Source of the DNA: Thermohalobaculum sp038534135
Lineage (GTDB): Bacteria > Pseudomonadota > Alphaproteobacteria > Rhodobacterales > Rhodobacteraceae
Length of the DNA stretch: 64,000 bases
Reading direction: 5' to 3'
Assembly (NCBI GenBank): GCA_038534135.1
Contig: JBCAXJ010000006.1
Coordinates: 46,013 to 110,012 of the forward strand
A program made the position numbers and the translations under genes. Within the stretch, counting starts at the first letter, position 1. Every line of letters starts with the position of its first letter. This document shows, in pieces, positions 33,912 through 42,043 of this stretch. The notes below the pieces were generated by a model, which made no database searches, had not been told where the DNA came from, and saw only the letters and a program-made list of their open reading frames with translations.

Positions 33912-34493
33912 ATGACCCTGATCCTGCGCTGTTTCGCGGCAAGCCTCCTGGCCCTGTCGCTGTTCCTGGCCCCCGCCTCGTCCAAGGCAGGGCCGGATGC
34001 GCATGCCGTCGGCCTGATCGAAAACATGCTGGCCGACACCCACAAGACCATCAGCAGCCGCGGCGCGAACCAGCTCCCGGGAACGATCTCGCCCTACTTC
34101 GCTTGGGAGGTTTGGACACGGTTTCTGACCAAGCCGCGCCAGAAGCAGTTCTCTGACCCGCAGATGCGCCAGATCCGCCAGCTCATGCCGGGATACATCG
34201 CGTATCTCTATGTCGACCGTTTCGCCGGCGGGCTAACGGATATTCCCGTGGTAACAGGCACGCGCCCCGCACGGCGCGATGTCGCCGTCTTCACGCAATT
34301 CCAGCGTTCCAATGGCAAGACCCTGCCCGTCGGGTGGCGCGTGAAAAGCTTCCGGGACGGTCAGGTGCGGATCGTTGATATTCTGGTGGGTGGCGTCTCG
34401 TTCATGCTGCAAACCCGCGAGGAATTCGTGGCGATCGTCGACAACAAGGGCCCCGATGGCCTGATCGCATATCTCCAACGCAAATCGCTCTGA
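33912..34493 (+). CDS. HpnM/MlaC-like periplasmic protein
   Basis: A 193-residue secreted protein (signal MTLILRCFAASLLALSLF, cleavage after SSKA) with the MlaC/Ttg2D fold: FTKPRQKQFSDPQMRQIRQLMPGYIAYLYVDRF in the middle and KSFRDGQVRIVDILVGGVSFMLQTREEF near the end. In hopanoid clusters the equivalent gene is hpnM. It lies between the HpnN-like exporter and hpnH, all on the plus strand. The ribosome site is weak, so the start could shift by a few codons. Confidence 0.8.
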   Translation: MTLILRCFAASLLALSLFLAPASSKAGPDAHAVGLIENMLADTHKTISSRGANQLPGTISPYFAWEVWTRFLTKPRQKQFSDPQMRQIRQLMPGYIAYLYVDRFAGGLTDIPVVTGTRPARRDVAVFTQFQRSNGKTLPVGWRVKSFRDGQVRIVDILVGGVSFMLQTREEFVAIVDNKGPDGLIAYLQRKSL

Positions 34494-34613
34494 CGCACGC
34501 CGAGTTGACCCCGCCTCGGGTGCACTGCAACACGGCAAAGCTTGACCTGACCGTTTTGGTCGATATTTAAGCGAAATGCTTCCGGACAGGCCGGGGGCCA
34601 GCAGGAGCAGTCC

Positions 34614-35738
34614 ATGTCCGTCCCTCTTCGCCAACAACTCGCCATCGGCGCCTACATCGCGAAGCAGAAACTGAAGGGCAACAAGCACTACCCGCTGGTC
34701 CTGATGCTGGAACCGCTGTTCCGCTGTAATCTCGCCTGCCCCGGCTGCGGCAAGATCGACTACCCCGACGCGATCCTGAACCGGCGCCTGACGCCGCAGG
34801 AATGTTGGGATGCCGCCGAAGAATGCGGCGCGCCGATGGTCGCGATCCCGGGTGGCGAGCCGCTGATCCACAAGGAAATGCCCGAAATCGTGGCGGGCCT
34901 GGTCGCGCGCAAGAAATACGTCTCGCTCTGCACGAACGCGCTTCTGCTCGAAAAGAAGCTGCCGCTGTTCAAGCCGTCGCCCTACCTGTTCTTCTCGGTG
35001 CATCTGGACGGGCTGAACGCCCACCACGACAAGGCCGTGGCGCAGAAAGGCGTGTTCGACCGCGCAATCCGCGCGATCAAGGCCGCTCAGGACGCAGGCT
35101 TCGCCGTCAATGTGAACGCCACGGTCTTCGACGGCTACCCGGCAGACGAACTGGCAGATTACCTCGACTACACGGCCAAGCTGGGCGTGAACGTCTCGAT
35201 CTCACCCGGTTTTGCTTACGAACGCGCGCCCGATCAGGCCCACTTCCTGAACCGCCAGAAGACCAAGAACTTCTTCCGCGAGGTCTGGGCGATCGGCAAG
35301 AAACGCGGCTCGAAATGGCAGCTCAGCCATTCGCCGATGTTCCTCGACTTCCTGCTCGGCAACCAGGAAATGCAATGCACGCCGTGGGGTATGCCGACCC
35401 GCAACGTCTTCGGCTGGCAGAAACCGTGCTACCTGCTGGGCGAAGGCTACGCGAAGACCTACAAGGACCTGATCGAGACGACCGATTGGGACAAGTACGG
35501 CACCGGCAACTACGAGAAATGCGCCGACTGCATGGCGCATTGCGGGTATGAGCCGACGGCGGCGAACATCGCCTTCTCGAACCCGCTGAAGATGCTGAAA
35601 CTGGCCTTCACCGGCCTGCGCACCTCCGGCCCTCTGGCGCCCGAGATCGATCTCTCGAAGGCGCGCCCGGCCGAGGAACACCACGAGCGCATCGTCGCCG
35701 AGGAAATGGACAAGATCGAGCGTAACAAGGCCGCCTGA
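34614..35738 (+). CDS. hpnH: Adenosyl-hopene transferase HpnH (radical SAM)
   Basis: A 374-residue radical SAM enzyme that joins a 5'-deoxyadenosyl group to diploptene, the first step of hopanoid side-chain elongation. The cluster ligands Cys38, Cys42 and Cys45 lie in FRCNLACPGCGKIDYP, followed by IPGGEPLIHKEM. A C-terminal Cys-rich segment (YEKCADCMAHCGYEPT) is also typical. AGGAG precedes the ATG. No squalene-hopene cyclase or squalene synthesis genes are in this window, so its lipid substrate must come from elsewhere in the genome. Confidence 0.93.
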   Translation: MSVPLRQQLAIGAYIAKQKLKGNKHYPLVLMLEPLFRCNLACPGCGKIDYPDAILNRRLTPQECWDAAEECGAPMVAIPGGEPLIHKEMPEIVAGLVARKKYVSLCTNALLLEKKLPLFKPSPYLFFSVHLDGLNAHHDKAVAQKGVFDRAIRAIKAAQDAGFAVNVNATVFDGYPADELADYLDYTAKLGVNVSISPGFAYERAPDQAHFLNRQKTKNFFREVWAIGKKRGSKWQLSHSPMFLDFLLGNQEMQCTPWGMPTRNVFGWQKPCYLLGEGYAKTYKDLIETTDWDKYGTGNYEKCADCMAHCGYEPTAANIAFSNPLKMLKLAFTGLRTSGPLAPEIDLSKARPAEEHHERIVAEEMDKIERNKAA

Positions 35739-35806
35739 CAGGTCCGGTAACTCCGTCACCACTCTTTCGCGGCGAGCTCACCAAGGCGATATGACCCCAA
35801 CCAAGG

Positions 35807-36841
35807 CTACCCGGCGCGGGTGGCCTCCTGAAAACCGGTCATGAAGGCCGTCAGGTTCCGGCCGAGATCGTCACACAGGTAACCGCCCTCCTGCACGATG
35901 ACGGTCGGCAGGCCGAGCCCTGCGACCGCCGCGCCGATCTTCGCGAAGCCCGCCGTTGTCACCTGCATCCCCTTCAGCGGATCGTCGATATAGGCATCCA
36001 ACCCGAGCGCCAGCACAAGCGCACCCGGCGCATAGGCCCGGATCGTCGCCAAGGCGTCATCCAAGGCGATCAGATAGTCCTCGTCCCCGGTCGTCTTCGG
36101 CAGCGGCAAATTGCGGTTGTAGTGCAGGCCCTGCCCGGTCCCGAGTTCATGCCCATACCCACACGAGAACGGATAGTAGACCACCGGGTCCGAATGGATC
36201 GACACCGTCAGCACATCGGCTCGTTGATAGAAGATCCCCTGCGTCCCGTTGCCATGATGCACATCGACATCCAGCACGGCGACCCGGTCATGCGTTCCGC
36301 GCAGCATCTGCGCGGCAATCGCCGAATTGTTCAGAAAGCAGAACCCTCCAGCCAGGTCCGCATAGGCGTGGTGCCCCGGCGGACGTGATAACGCATATGC
36401 CGCGCGGTCTCCGGCAAGAACCGCGTTCGCAGCGGCGATCGCTGATCGCGCAGCCCACTGCGCGGCCTCCCAGGTCTTCGGGCCGATCGGGCAGGCAGCG
36501 TCCGCCTGATAATAGCACGCCAACCCGGTCGGCGACGTGGGAATGCCGCCAAGTGTGCGATCCAGATGCTGGTTCGGGATCACCTCGGGTGCTGCGTGCG
36601 GCAGCGCGCTCCATTGGTCGTGGATCGTCTCGAGAAACCGCAAATAGGCGGGCGTGTGTACGGCGGCGATCTCGGCCACCCCACCCGCATCGGGCAGCTC
36701 GAACCCCAACCCTGCGGCCTCGCCCCCGGCCTTCAGGCGATCGGCACGCTCGGGCTGCTCTTCGGCCTGCACGAACCTGCCCGCGACCATGAAGGTCTGC
36801 GGGTCGTGGCCCGCCTGTTCGTCAGCGTAAAAGGCTTTCAT
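35807..36841 (-). CDS. Histone deacetylase/acetylpolyamine amidohydrolase family protein
   Basis: A 344-residue zinc amidohydrolase of the HDAC superfamily; bacterial members deacetylate polyamines or other N-acyl amines. The active site is intact: LSRPPGHHAYADLAGGFCFLNN (catalytic His pair), VLDVDVHHGNGTQ (Asp and His zinc ligands), and LALGLDAYIDDPL (second Asp). AGAGGG precedes ATG 36841. It is the last gene of a seven-gene operon and starts 10 bp after the SDR stop. Confidence 0.92.
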   Translation of the reverse strand: MKAFYADEQAGHDPQTFMVAGRFVQAEEQPERADRLKAGGEAAGLGFELPDAGGVAEIAAVHTPAYLRFLETIHDQWSALPHAAPEVIPNQHLDRTLGGIPTSPTGLACYYQADAACPIGPKTWEAAQWAARSAIAAANAVLAGDRAAYALSRPPGHHAYADLAGGFCFLNNSAIAAQMLRGTHDRVAVLDVDVHHGNGTQGIFYQRADVLTVSIHSDPVVYYPFSCGYGHELGTGQGLHYNRNLPLPKTTGDEDYLIALDDALATIRAYAPGALVLALGLDAYIDDPLKGMQVTTAGFAKIGAAVAGLGLPTVIVQEGGYLCDDLGRNLTAFMTGFQEATRAG

Positions 36842-36851
36842 CAACGACCCT

Positions 36852-37619
36852 CTAGTTTGCCGTCAGACCACCGTCGACGGCGATGCACTGGCCGGTCATG
36901 AACGAGTTCGCCGGGTCGCAGATCATCAGCATGACATCAACGATCTCGCGGGCCGAGCCGACCCGTTGCAGCGGCAGATGCTTGCCCAGCTTCTCGCGCG
37001 CCTGCGCATTGTAGGCCTCGCTTCCGGCCATGTCCGCGACGATATCGTCCAGCATCGGCGTCTGGGCATAGGCTGGACAGATCGCGTTGACCCGGATTCC
37101 GTGCCGTCCACCCTCGAGCGCTGCGGTCTTGGTGAGACCGACGACCGCGTGTTTCGAGGCGACATAAGCCCCGAACTCGCGCGCCCCGATCAGCCCAGCG
37201 ACCGAGGCCGTGTTCAGGATCACGCCTTGACCCTGCTCCCGCATCACCGGGATCTGACATTTCAGACTGATGAACACGCCGCGCGCGTTGATCGACATCA
37301 TACGGTCGTACTCGTCCAGCGAGGTCTTCGCGATCGAGCTGAGGTCGTGGATCACGCCGGCATTGTTGACGGCAATATCCACGCGGCCAAAACGCGCCAC
37401 CGTCTCATCGGTCCAGCGCTGCTGATCCTGCATCGAAGAGACATCGACGACCGAGGTTAGCACCTCGCCCTTCAGATCCGCGGCTACCGCAGCGAGCCGG
37501 TCTGCATCGATGTCGCACAAGCTTAGTCGCGCGCCCTCGGCCGCGAAACGTTCGGCCGCGACCGCGCCGAACCCGCTGGCCGCGCCAGACAGCATCACCA
37601 CACGCCCCTCGAACCGCAT
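36852..37619 (-). CDS. SDR family NAD(P)-dependent oxidoreductase
   Basis: A 255-residue classical short-chain dehydrogenase. The cofactor motif is GAASGFGAVAA (about 11-21), followed by VNNAGV, the catalytic Ser in NTASVAGLIG, and YVASKHAVV with the Tyr-Lys pair. It ends with the typical MTGQCIAVDGGLTAN. The start may be ATG 37619 or GTG 37625, which overlaps the stop of the kinase gene; GGGGGG lies upstream of both. Substrate unknown; context suggests oxidation of a hydroxyacyl or alcohol intermediate. Confidence 0.92.
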   Translation of the reverse strand: MRFEGRVVMLSGAASGFGAVAAERFAAEGARLSLCDIDADRLAAVAADLKGEVLTSVVDVSSMQDQQRWTDETVARFGRVDIAVNNAGVIHDLSSIAKTSLDEYDRMMSINARGVFISLKCQIPVMREQGQGVILNTASVAGLIGAREFGAYVASKHAVVGLTKTAALEGGRHGIRVNAICPAYAQTPMLDDIVADMAGSEAYNAQAREKLGKHLPLQRVGSAREIVDVMLMICDPANSFMTGQCIAVDGGLTAN

Positions 37620-37621
37620 CG

Positions 37622-38656
37622 TCACGCCCCCCGCGCCGCTTCAAGACCGCGCTGCGCAAAAACAGGAACATACTCTCCCATCTTCAGCGCGCGCTCGGGG
37701 TTCGAGGCATTTCCGTCCAGCCCGCGCCGCAGAACGCCCTCGACAATCGCGGCCATGCGGAAGAACGAGAACGCGAGGCAGAAGCCGAAAATCGGAATGC
37801 CGCTCAACCCACGCCTTTCGCAGTAGAGATCGATGTATTCCTGCTCGGAATGGATGCCGAGTTCCGTCCGATCCTGATCGCCGAACCCGCGTGTCTCGAG
37901 CCCCGGCGGAATCCGCCATTGCATGCACTGATAGGCAAGGTCCGAGTACGGGTGTCCCAGCGTCGACAACTCCCAGTCAAGCACCGCCAACACCTTCGGT
38001 TGGGCGCTGGAGTAGATCATGTTGTCGATCCGGTAATCGCCGTGCACCAGCGTCGTGATCCCGTCATCCGCGGGCATGTTGTCCTGCAGCCACTGGATCA
38101 GGTCGTCCATCTCGGGCAAGGGGCGCGTCTGCGAGGCATAGAACTGCTTCGACCATCGTCCAACCTGGCGTTCGAAGTAGCTCCCGGGCCGACCGAAGCT
38201 CTCCAGCCCCACAGCCTTGTAGTCGACATCGTGAAGTGCTGCCAAAGCGCGGTTCATCGCGTCGAACATCGCGCGGCGCCATTCCGGAGATTTGTCCGGC
38301 AGGCGCGGATCGAAGTGCACCTCGCCCTCGACGCACTCCATGACGTAGAAGATCGTGCCGATGATCTCCTCGTCCTCGCAGAGGTGGTACATGTGCGCCG
38401 TCGGGACGTCGGTCCCAGCCAATGCCTTCTGGACGCGGAACTCGCGATCCACCGCGTGGGCCGATTTCAACAGCTCTCCGGGCGGTTTGCGGCGCAGCAC
38501 GTACTTGCCCGAGGGCGAGGTCAGGATGAAGGTCGGGTTCGACTGGCCCGTGGGCGTCTTCTCAAACGTGATCGGACCGCGGAAACCTTCGACATGCGCT
38601 TCCAGATACTTGCCGACAACGTCCACATCCAGTTGCGCCGCTGCGTGCGTCGCCAT
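37622..38656 (-). CDS. Aminoglycoside phosphotransferase-fold kinase (ACAD10/11 N-terminal type)
   Basis: A 344-residue kinase of the APH fold. The Brenner motif is VHGDYRIDNMIY and the metal-binding loop is LDWELSTLGHP; the N-lobe shows PTGQSNPTFILTSPSGKYVLRRKPPGEL. This exact subtype is the N-terminal half of eukaryotic ACAD10/ACAD11 and of LvaA-like kinases, which phosphorylate 4-hydroxyacyl-CoAs. An unlinked acyl-CoA dehydrogenase is encoded in the same operon. AGGGGAGGG precedes the ATG. It overlaps the SDR gene start. Confidence 0.92.
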   Translation of the reverse strand: MATHAAAQLDVDVVGKYLEAHVEGFRGPITFEKTPTGQSNPTFILTSPSGKYVLRRKPPGELLKSAHAVDREFRVQKALAGTDVPTAHMYHLCEDEEIIGTIFYVMECVEGEVHFDPRLPDKSPEWRRAMFDAMNRALAALHDVDYKAVGLESFGRPGSYFERQVGRWSKQFYASQTRPLPEMDDLIQWLQDNMPADDGITTLVHGDYRIDNMIYSSAQPKVLAVLDWELSTLGHPYSDLAYQCMQWRIPPGLETRGFGDQDRTELGIHSEQEYIDLYCERRGLSGIPIFGFCLAFSFFRMAAIVEGVLRRGLDGNASNPERALKMGEYVPVFAQRGLEAARGA

Positions 38657-38667
38657 CGCGCCCTCCC

Positions 38668-39318
38668 CTAGCTGTATGTCTCCGCGTGGCGCCGTTCGGG
38701 ACGCTCGAGATGCGGGATCGCGTTGAACATATTGAAGTAGACGCCCCGCCCCGTGAAGACCAGCCGGCTGATACCGGTGTTGCGGGCCTGCAGGTTGAAC
38801 TCGATCATCTGCTCGGGCGCCAGGCTCAGGATCGTTGACAACGCCATGGCGATCGATCCGCCCGAGGCCGCTGCCAGCACCCGTCCGTCTCCACCCTCGG
38901 TCAGCGTCGCAATGGCCGCCATGACCCGTTCACGGAATGCAGCCCAGCTCTCGGCGCCTTCGGCCCTGTCCTCGGACCAGTCGACCAAAACACGACGCAG
39001 GCGTTTGAAATGCTCCCGGCGGGACAGCGACGGATCGCGGTCCTGGAACCCGGCCTTCGCAAGCAACGCCTTGGCGTCGTATTCCTCCAGCCCCGGAACG
39101 ACGCCAGCCGTGACATCCAGAGCATCGGCAACAGCCTCGGCGGTTTCGCGTTGACGCCGCAGAGTGCCCGAGGCGATCCGGTCGAAGCCGATCTCCATCT
39201 CGCGCAGATGCTCGCCCAGCCAGCGCGCCTGCTGCCAGCCCAGATCGGTCAACCGGTCATAGTCGTCCGAGGCGAATGCCGCCTGCCCGTGCCGCACCAG
39301 CCAAAGCTCAGTTGCCAT
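38668..39318 (-). CDS. Histidine phosphatase family protein, copy 1
   Basis: A 216-residue member of the phosphoglycerate-mutase-like superfamily. The phosphohistidine motif is LWLVRHGQAAF at the N-terminus; RRQRETAEAVADAL and the second-His-like VLAAASGGSIAM region follow. It is clearly paralogous to the protein at 40029-40688 (shared YDRLTDLGWQQARWLGEHL). Its ATG lies inside the end of the upstream hypothetical gene (11-bp overlap). It is 11 bp before the kinase gene, so it is probably part of the same pathway, perhaps removing phosphate from a side product. Confidence 0.88.
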   Translation of the reverse strand: MATELWLVRHGQAAFASDDYDRLTDLGWQQARWLGEHLREMEIGFDRIASGTLRRQRETAEAVADALDVTAGVVPGLEEYDAKALLAKAGFQDRDPSLSRREHFKRLRRVLVDWSEDRAEGAESWAAFRERVMAAIATLTEGGDGRVLAAASGGSIAMALSTILSLAPEQMIEFNLQARNTGISRLVFTGRGVYFNMFNAIPHLERPERRHAETYS

Positions 39319-39943
39319 TCTGCGGCTCTGCAGCGGCATCGGATCCACTGGCGGGAGGGGGCTGCAGTTCTGCGTTTAGCTGCGCATCGATCTGTTTTTG
39401 CAAAGCCAAACCGAACATTTTCAGGGTCACCTGCTGGCTCAGGGCGTTGCGTTCCTCAACCGGCCCATTCATTTTGCGTTCAAACTCTCCCGGCGGCATT
39501 CCCATAAACCTAGAAGGTGACATCAGGAAGTTCGCCGCAATCTGTCGCTCCTCACACCGCGACCGTAAGCGTTCCTGCTCGGACGTCGTCTTATTCTCAT
39601 AAGCTTCTGGTCCACAAAGTTCGTTGAGCTTTCGTTCGATCAAGCCGCCTTGCAGACCTTTCAACATCGCACCCAAAGACGACATCCGCGCAATGGCCTC
39701 CTCTCTGGTGACCCCTGACTTTGCCATCTGATCCTGGAGCGCCGGATCATCGAACAACGTACCGGCATCTAGCCCGACGTCCGGGAGGACGGCCTCGCGA
39801 AGCGCGAGACGCTGTTCGTTGAGGTTGTTTACAAAGGGATCCCAGCCGCCGCTGCGCTCGATCTGTATCAAGCCCGCGACAACCGCACTCGTACAAACCA
39901 GACCGGTCGACGCACCCACAAAAAATCTGCTGAACCAAGACAT
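39308..39943 (-). CDS. Hypothetical protein between two histidine phosphatase genes
   Basis: A 211-residue protein with an N-terminal hydrophobic helix (VGASTGLVCTSAVVAGLI, possible anchor or uncleaved signal), a charged helical body with two or three cysteines, and a Pro/Ala/Glu-rich tail. ATG 39943 has AGGGG upstream. By eye its DNA is more AT-rich than the flanking genes, and it separates two paralogous phosphatase genes, which suggests a later insertion. I do not recognise the family. Confidence 0.65.
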   Translation of the reverse strand: MSWFSRFFVGASTGLVCTSAVVAGLIQIERSGGWDPFVNNLNEQRLALREAVLPDVGLDAGTLFDDPALQDQMAKSGVTREEAIARMSSLGAMLKGLQGGLIERKLNELCGPEAYENKTTSEQERLRSRCEERQIAANFLMSPSRFMGMPPGEFERKMNGPVEERNALSQQVTLKMFGLALQKQIDAQLNAELQPPPASGSDAAAEPQNGN

Positions 39944-40028
39944 GCTTTCTGCCCCTGAACCAAACAAAACATCCGCACGCCAAGAAACCACAACTGAGGA
40001 TGCACGTTAAGTTCAGATCGCACCGTGT

Positions 40029-40688
40029 TTAGATATACGTCCGCAAATGCGCACGCTCTGGCCCGGCCAGATGCGGCGTCGCATTGAACTCGCCGAGCAG
40101 CAAGTTCCCGTTGCGGACAAGAAACCGGCTGAACGAGGAGTTGTGGATCGTCAACAGCACCTGCGCCATCTTTACCGCACCAAGCCCCAGGATATGACGC
40201 ATCATGACGGCCTTCGGTCCGCCGGACGAGACGATCAGCACGTCGCGCCCGTCCTGCATCAAGGACTCCACGGCTTCCGTGACACGCGCACAGAAGTCCG
40301 CATAGGGCTCGTGCTCTGTCGAAAAGCTCGCCGCCTCCCAGGCCTTCATGATCTTCGGGAACTCCCGCATGAAATCGTCCGAGTCGACGAATTCCGACAC
40401 GGGGATCACCCCGGCGGCATAGGCATCGGACAGCAATGTGTCGAAGTCCATCTCGTTGAGCCCGGGCAGCACCAGGGCATCGTCGGCCCCGCAGGCTTCG
40501 GCGATGGCCTCGGCGGTTTCGCGATGCCGCCGCAGATCACCCGACGCGGCCAGCTGGAAGCGGCGCCCCTCATGCGCCAGATGTTCGCCCAGCCAGCGCG
40601 CCTGGCGCCACCCCAGTTCGGACAGGCGGTCGTAATCATCCGTGCCGAACGAGGCCTGTCCATGCCGGACAAAAACGATCTCGCCCAA
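40029..40688 (-). CDS. Histidine phosphatase family protein, copy 2
   Basis: A 219-residue paralog of the 38668-39318 protein, with IVFVRHGQASF, YDRLSELGWRQARWLGEHL, RRHRETAEAIAEAC and VLIVSSGGPKAVMMRH. No ATG fits; I place the start at TTG 40688, with GAAGG upstream and four bases after the acyl-CoA dehydrogenase stop. The longer in-frame reading overlaps that gene and adds non-homologous basic sequence. Its catalytic His and Arg residues look intact. Confidence 0.82.
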   Translation of the reverse strand: MGEIVFVRHGQASFGTDDYDRLSELGWRQARWLGEHLAHEGRRFQLAASGDLRRHRETAEAIAEACGADDALVLPGLNEMDFDTLLSDAYAAGVIPVSEFVDSDDFMREFPKIMKAWEAASFSTEHEPYADFCARVTEAVESLMQDGRDVLIVSSGGPKAVMMRHILGLGAVKMAQVLLTIHNSSFSRFLVRNGNLLLGEFNATPHLAGPERAHLRTYI

Positions 40689-40692
40689 GCGG

Positions 40693-41934
40693 TCAGACCT
40701 TCTCGTTCGTGTATTGGCGCAGCTCGCGCCGGGCGACCTGACGGCGATGCACCGCATCGGGACCATCGACCAGTCGCATGGTACGCGCACCGGTCCACAT
40801 CGTGGCCAGTGGCGTATCCTGAGAGATCCCCGCAGCACCGTGCAACTGGATCGCCTCGTCGATGATCTTCAGCGCCATTTCAGGGGCTGCAACCTTGATC
40901 ATGCTGATCCAGGGCTGCGCTTCGCGCGTGCCGACACTGTCCATCATGTGGGCTGCCTTCAGACAGAGCAGCCGCGCCTGTTCGATATCGATGCGCGCAT
41001 TGGCAATCAGATCGTAGTTTCCGCCAAGCTCCGCCAGTGGCTTCCCGAAGGCCGAGCGGTTCAGGCCGCGTCGGCACATGATCTCCAATGCGCGTTCAGC
41101 AAGCCCGATCGTGCGCATGCAGTGGTGGATGCGGCCGGGCCCAAGCCGCCCTTGAGCAACCTCGAAGCCGCGCCCCTCTCCCAGCAGCAGATCCTCGGCC
41201 GGGACACGCACATCGGTGAACCGCAGATGCATATGGCCCATCGGCGCGTCGTCATCGCCAAAGGCTTGCATCGGGCGCAGGATCTCGATCCCCGGCGTCT
41301 CGCGCGCCATGACGAACTGCGAGTGCCGCGCGTGCTTCGGCGCGTCGGGATCGGAGCAGGCCATGACGATGAACACCTTGCACCGCGGATTGCCCGCGCC
41401 GGTGATCCACCATTTCTCGCCGTTCAGCACCCAATGATCGCCGTCCTTCTCGGCGCGCAGCCCGATTTGCGTCGCGTCCGAGGACGACACGTTCGGCTCG
41501 GTCATCGCATAGGCCGACCGGATCTCGCCCGCCATCAGCGGCTTCAGCCAGCGCTCCTTGTGGGCATCCGAGCCGTAGGTCGCGAAGACCTCCATGTTCC
41601 CGGTATCCGGGGCATTGCAGTTGAACACCTCGGGCCCGATGCGCGACCGCCCCATCTCCTCGGCCAGATAGGCGTATTCGACATTGGTTAGACCATCTTC
41701 CGGCCCGTGCCCGTGCTCGCCACCCGTCAGCCAGAAATTCCAAAGCCCGCGCTCCCGCGCCTTGGCCTTCAACCCATCCAGGATCTTGATCATCTTCGGT
41801 GTGTAATGGAACCGGTCCCCGGTCGACCCGATTTCCGCGTGGAACGCATCATCCATCGGAATGATCTCGTCCTCGACCATCCGGCGCACCTGCTCGAGCA
41901 AGGGTTTCAGCCGGTCCGTGACACCCAGATCCAT
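40693..41934 (-). CDS. Acyl-CoA dehydrogenase, ACAD11-like
   Basis: A 413-residue FAD-dependent acyl-CoA dehydrogenase. Visible motifs are AYAMTEPNVSSSDATQIG (substrate and FAD contact), WWITGAGNPRCKVFIVM, and IQLHGAAGISQDTPLATMW near the C-terminus. The sequence type matches the dehydrogenase half of ACAD10/11. ATG 41934 has GGAAGAGG nine bases upstream. It is the first gene of the seven-gene operon with the APH-fold kinase, so the pair could remove the hydroxyl of 4-hydroxyacyl-CoAs by phosphorylation and elimination. Confidence 0.93.
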   Translation of the reverse strand: MDLGVTDRLKPLLEQVRRMVEDEIIPMDDAFHAEIGSTGDRFHYTPKMIKILDGLKAKARERGLWNFWLTGGEHGHGPEDGLTNVEYAYLAEEMGRSRIGPEVFNCNAPDTGNMEVFATYGSDAHKERWLKPLMAGEIRSAYAMTEPNVSSSDATQIGLRAEKDGDHWVLNGEKWWITGAGNPRCKVFIVMACSDPDAPKHARHSQFVMARETPGIEILRPMQAFGDDDAPMGHMHLRFTDVRVPAEDLLLGEGRGFEVAQGRLGPGRIHHCMRTIGLAERALEIMCRRGLNRSAFGKPLAELGGNYDLIANARIDIEQARLLCLKAAHMMDSVGTREAQPWISMIKVAAPEMALKIIDEAIQLHGAAGISQDTPLATMWTGARTMRLVDGPDAVHRRQVARRELRQYTNEKV

Positions 41935-42043
41935 CAGTGACATCCTCTTCCGCATACGTAGAGGGCACTTAGCGCCGAAAACCGTATGCGGCCAGCCCCA
42001 TCCGAGACTGGCCGCTGGCAAATCAGTCCGGCGTTGATGTGCG

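Noticed and set aside
32280..34043. A 587-codon open frame on the minus strand
   Set aside because: It is antisense to the HpnN-like exporter and the MlaC-like gene. Its product is Arg/Gln/His-rich with no domain, a shadow caused by GC-rich codon use.
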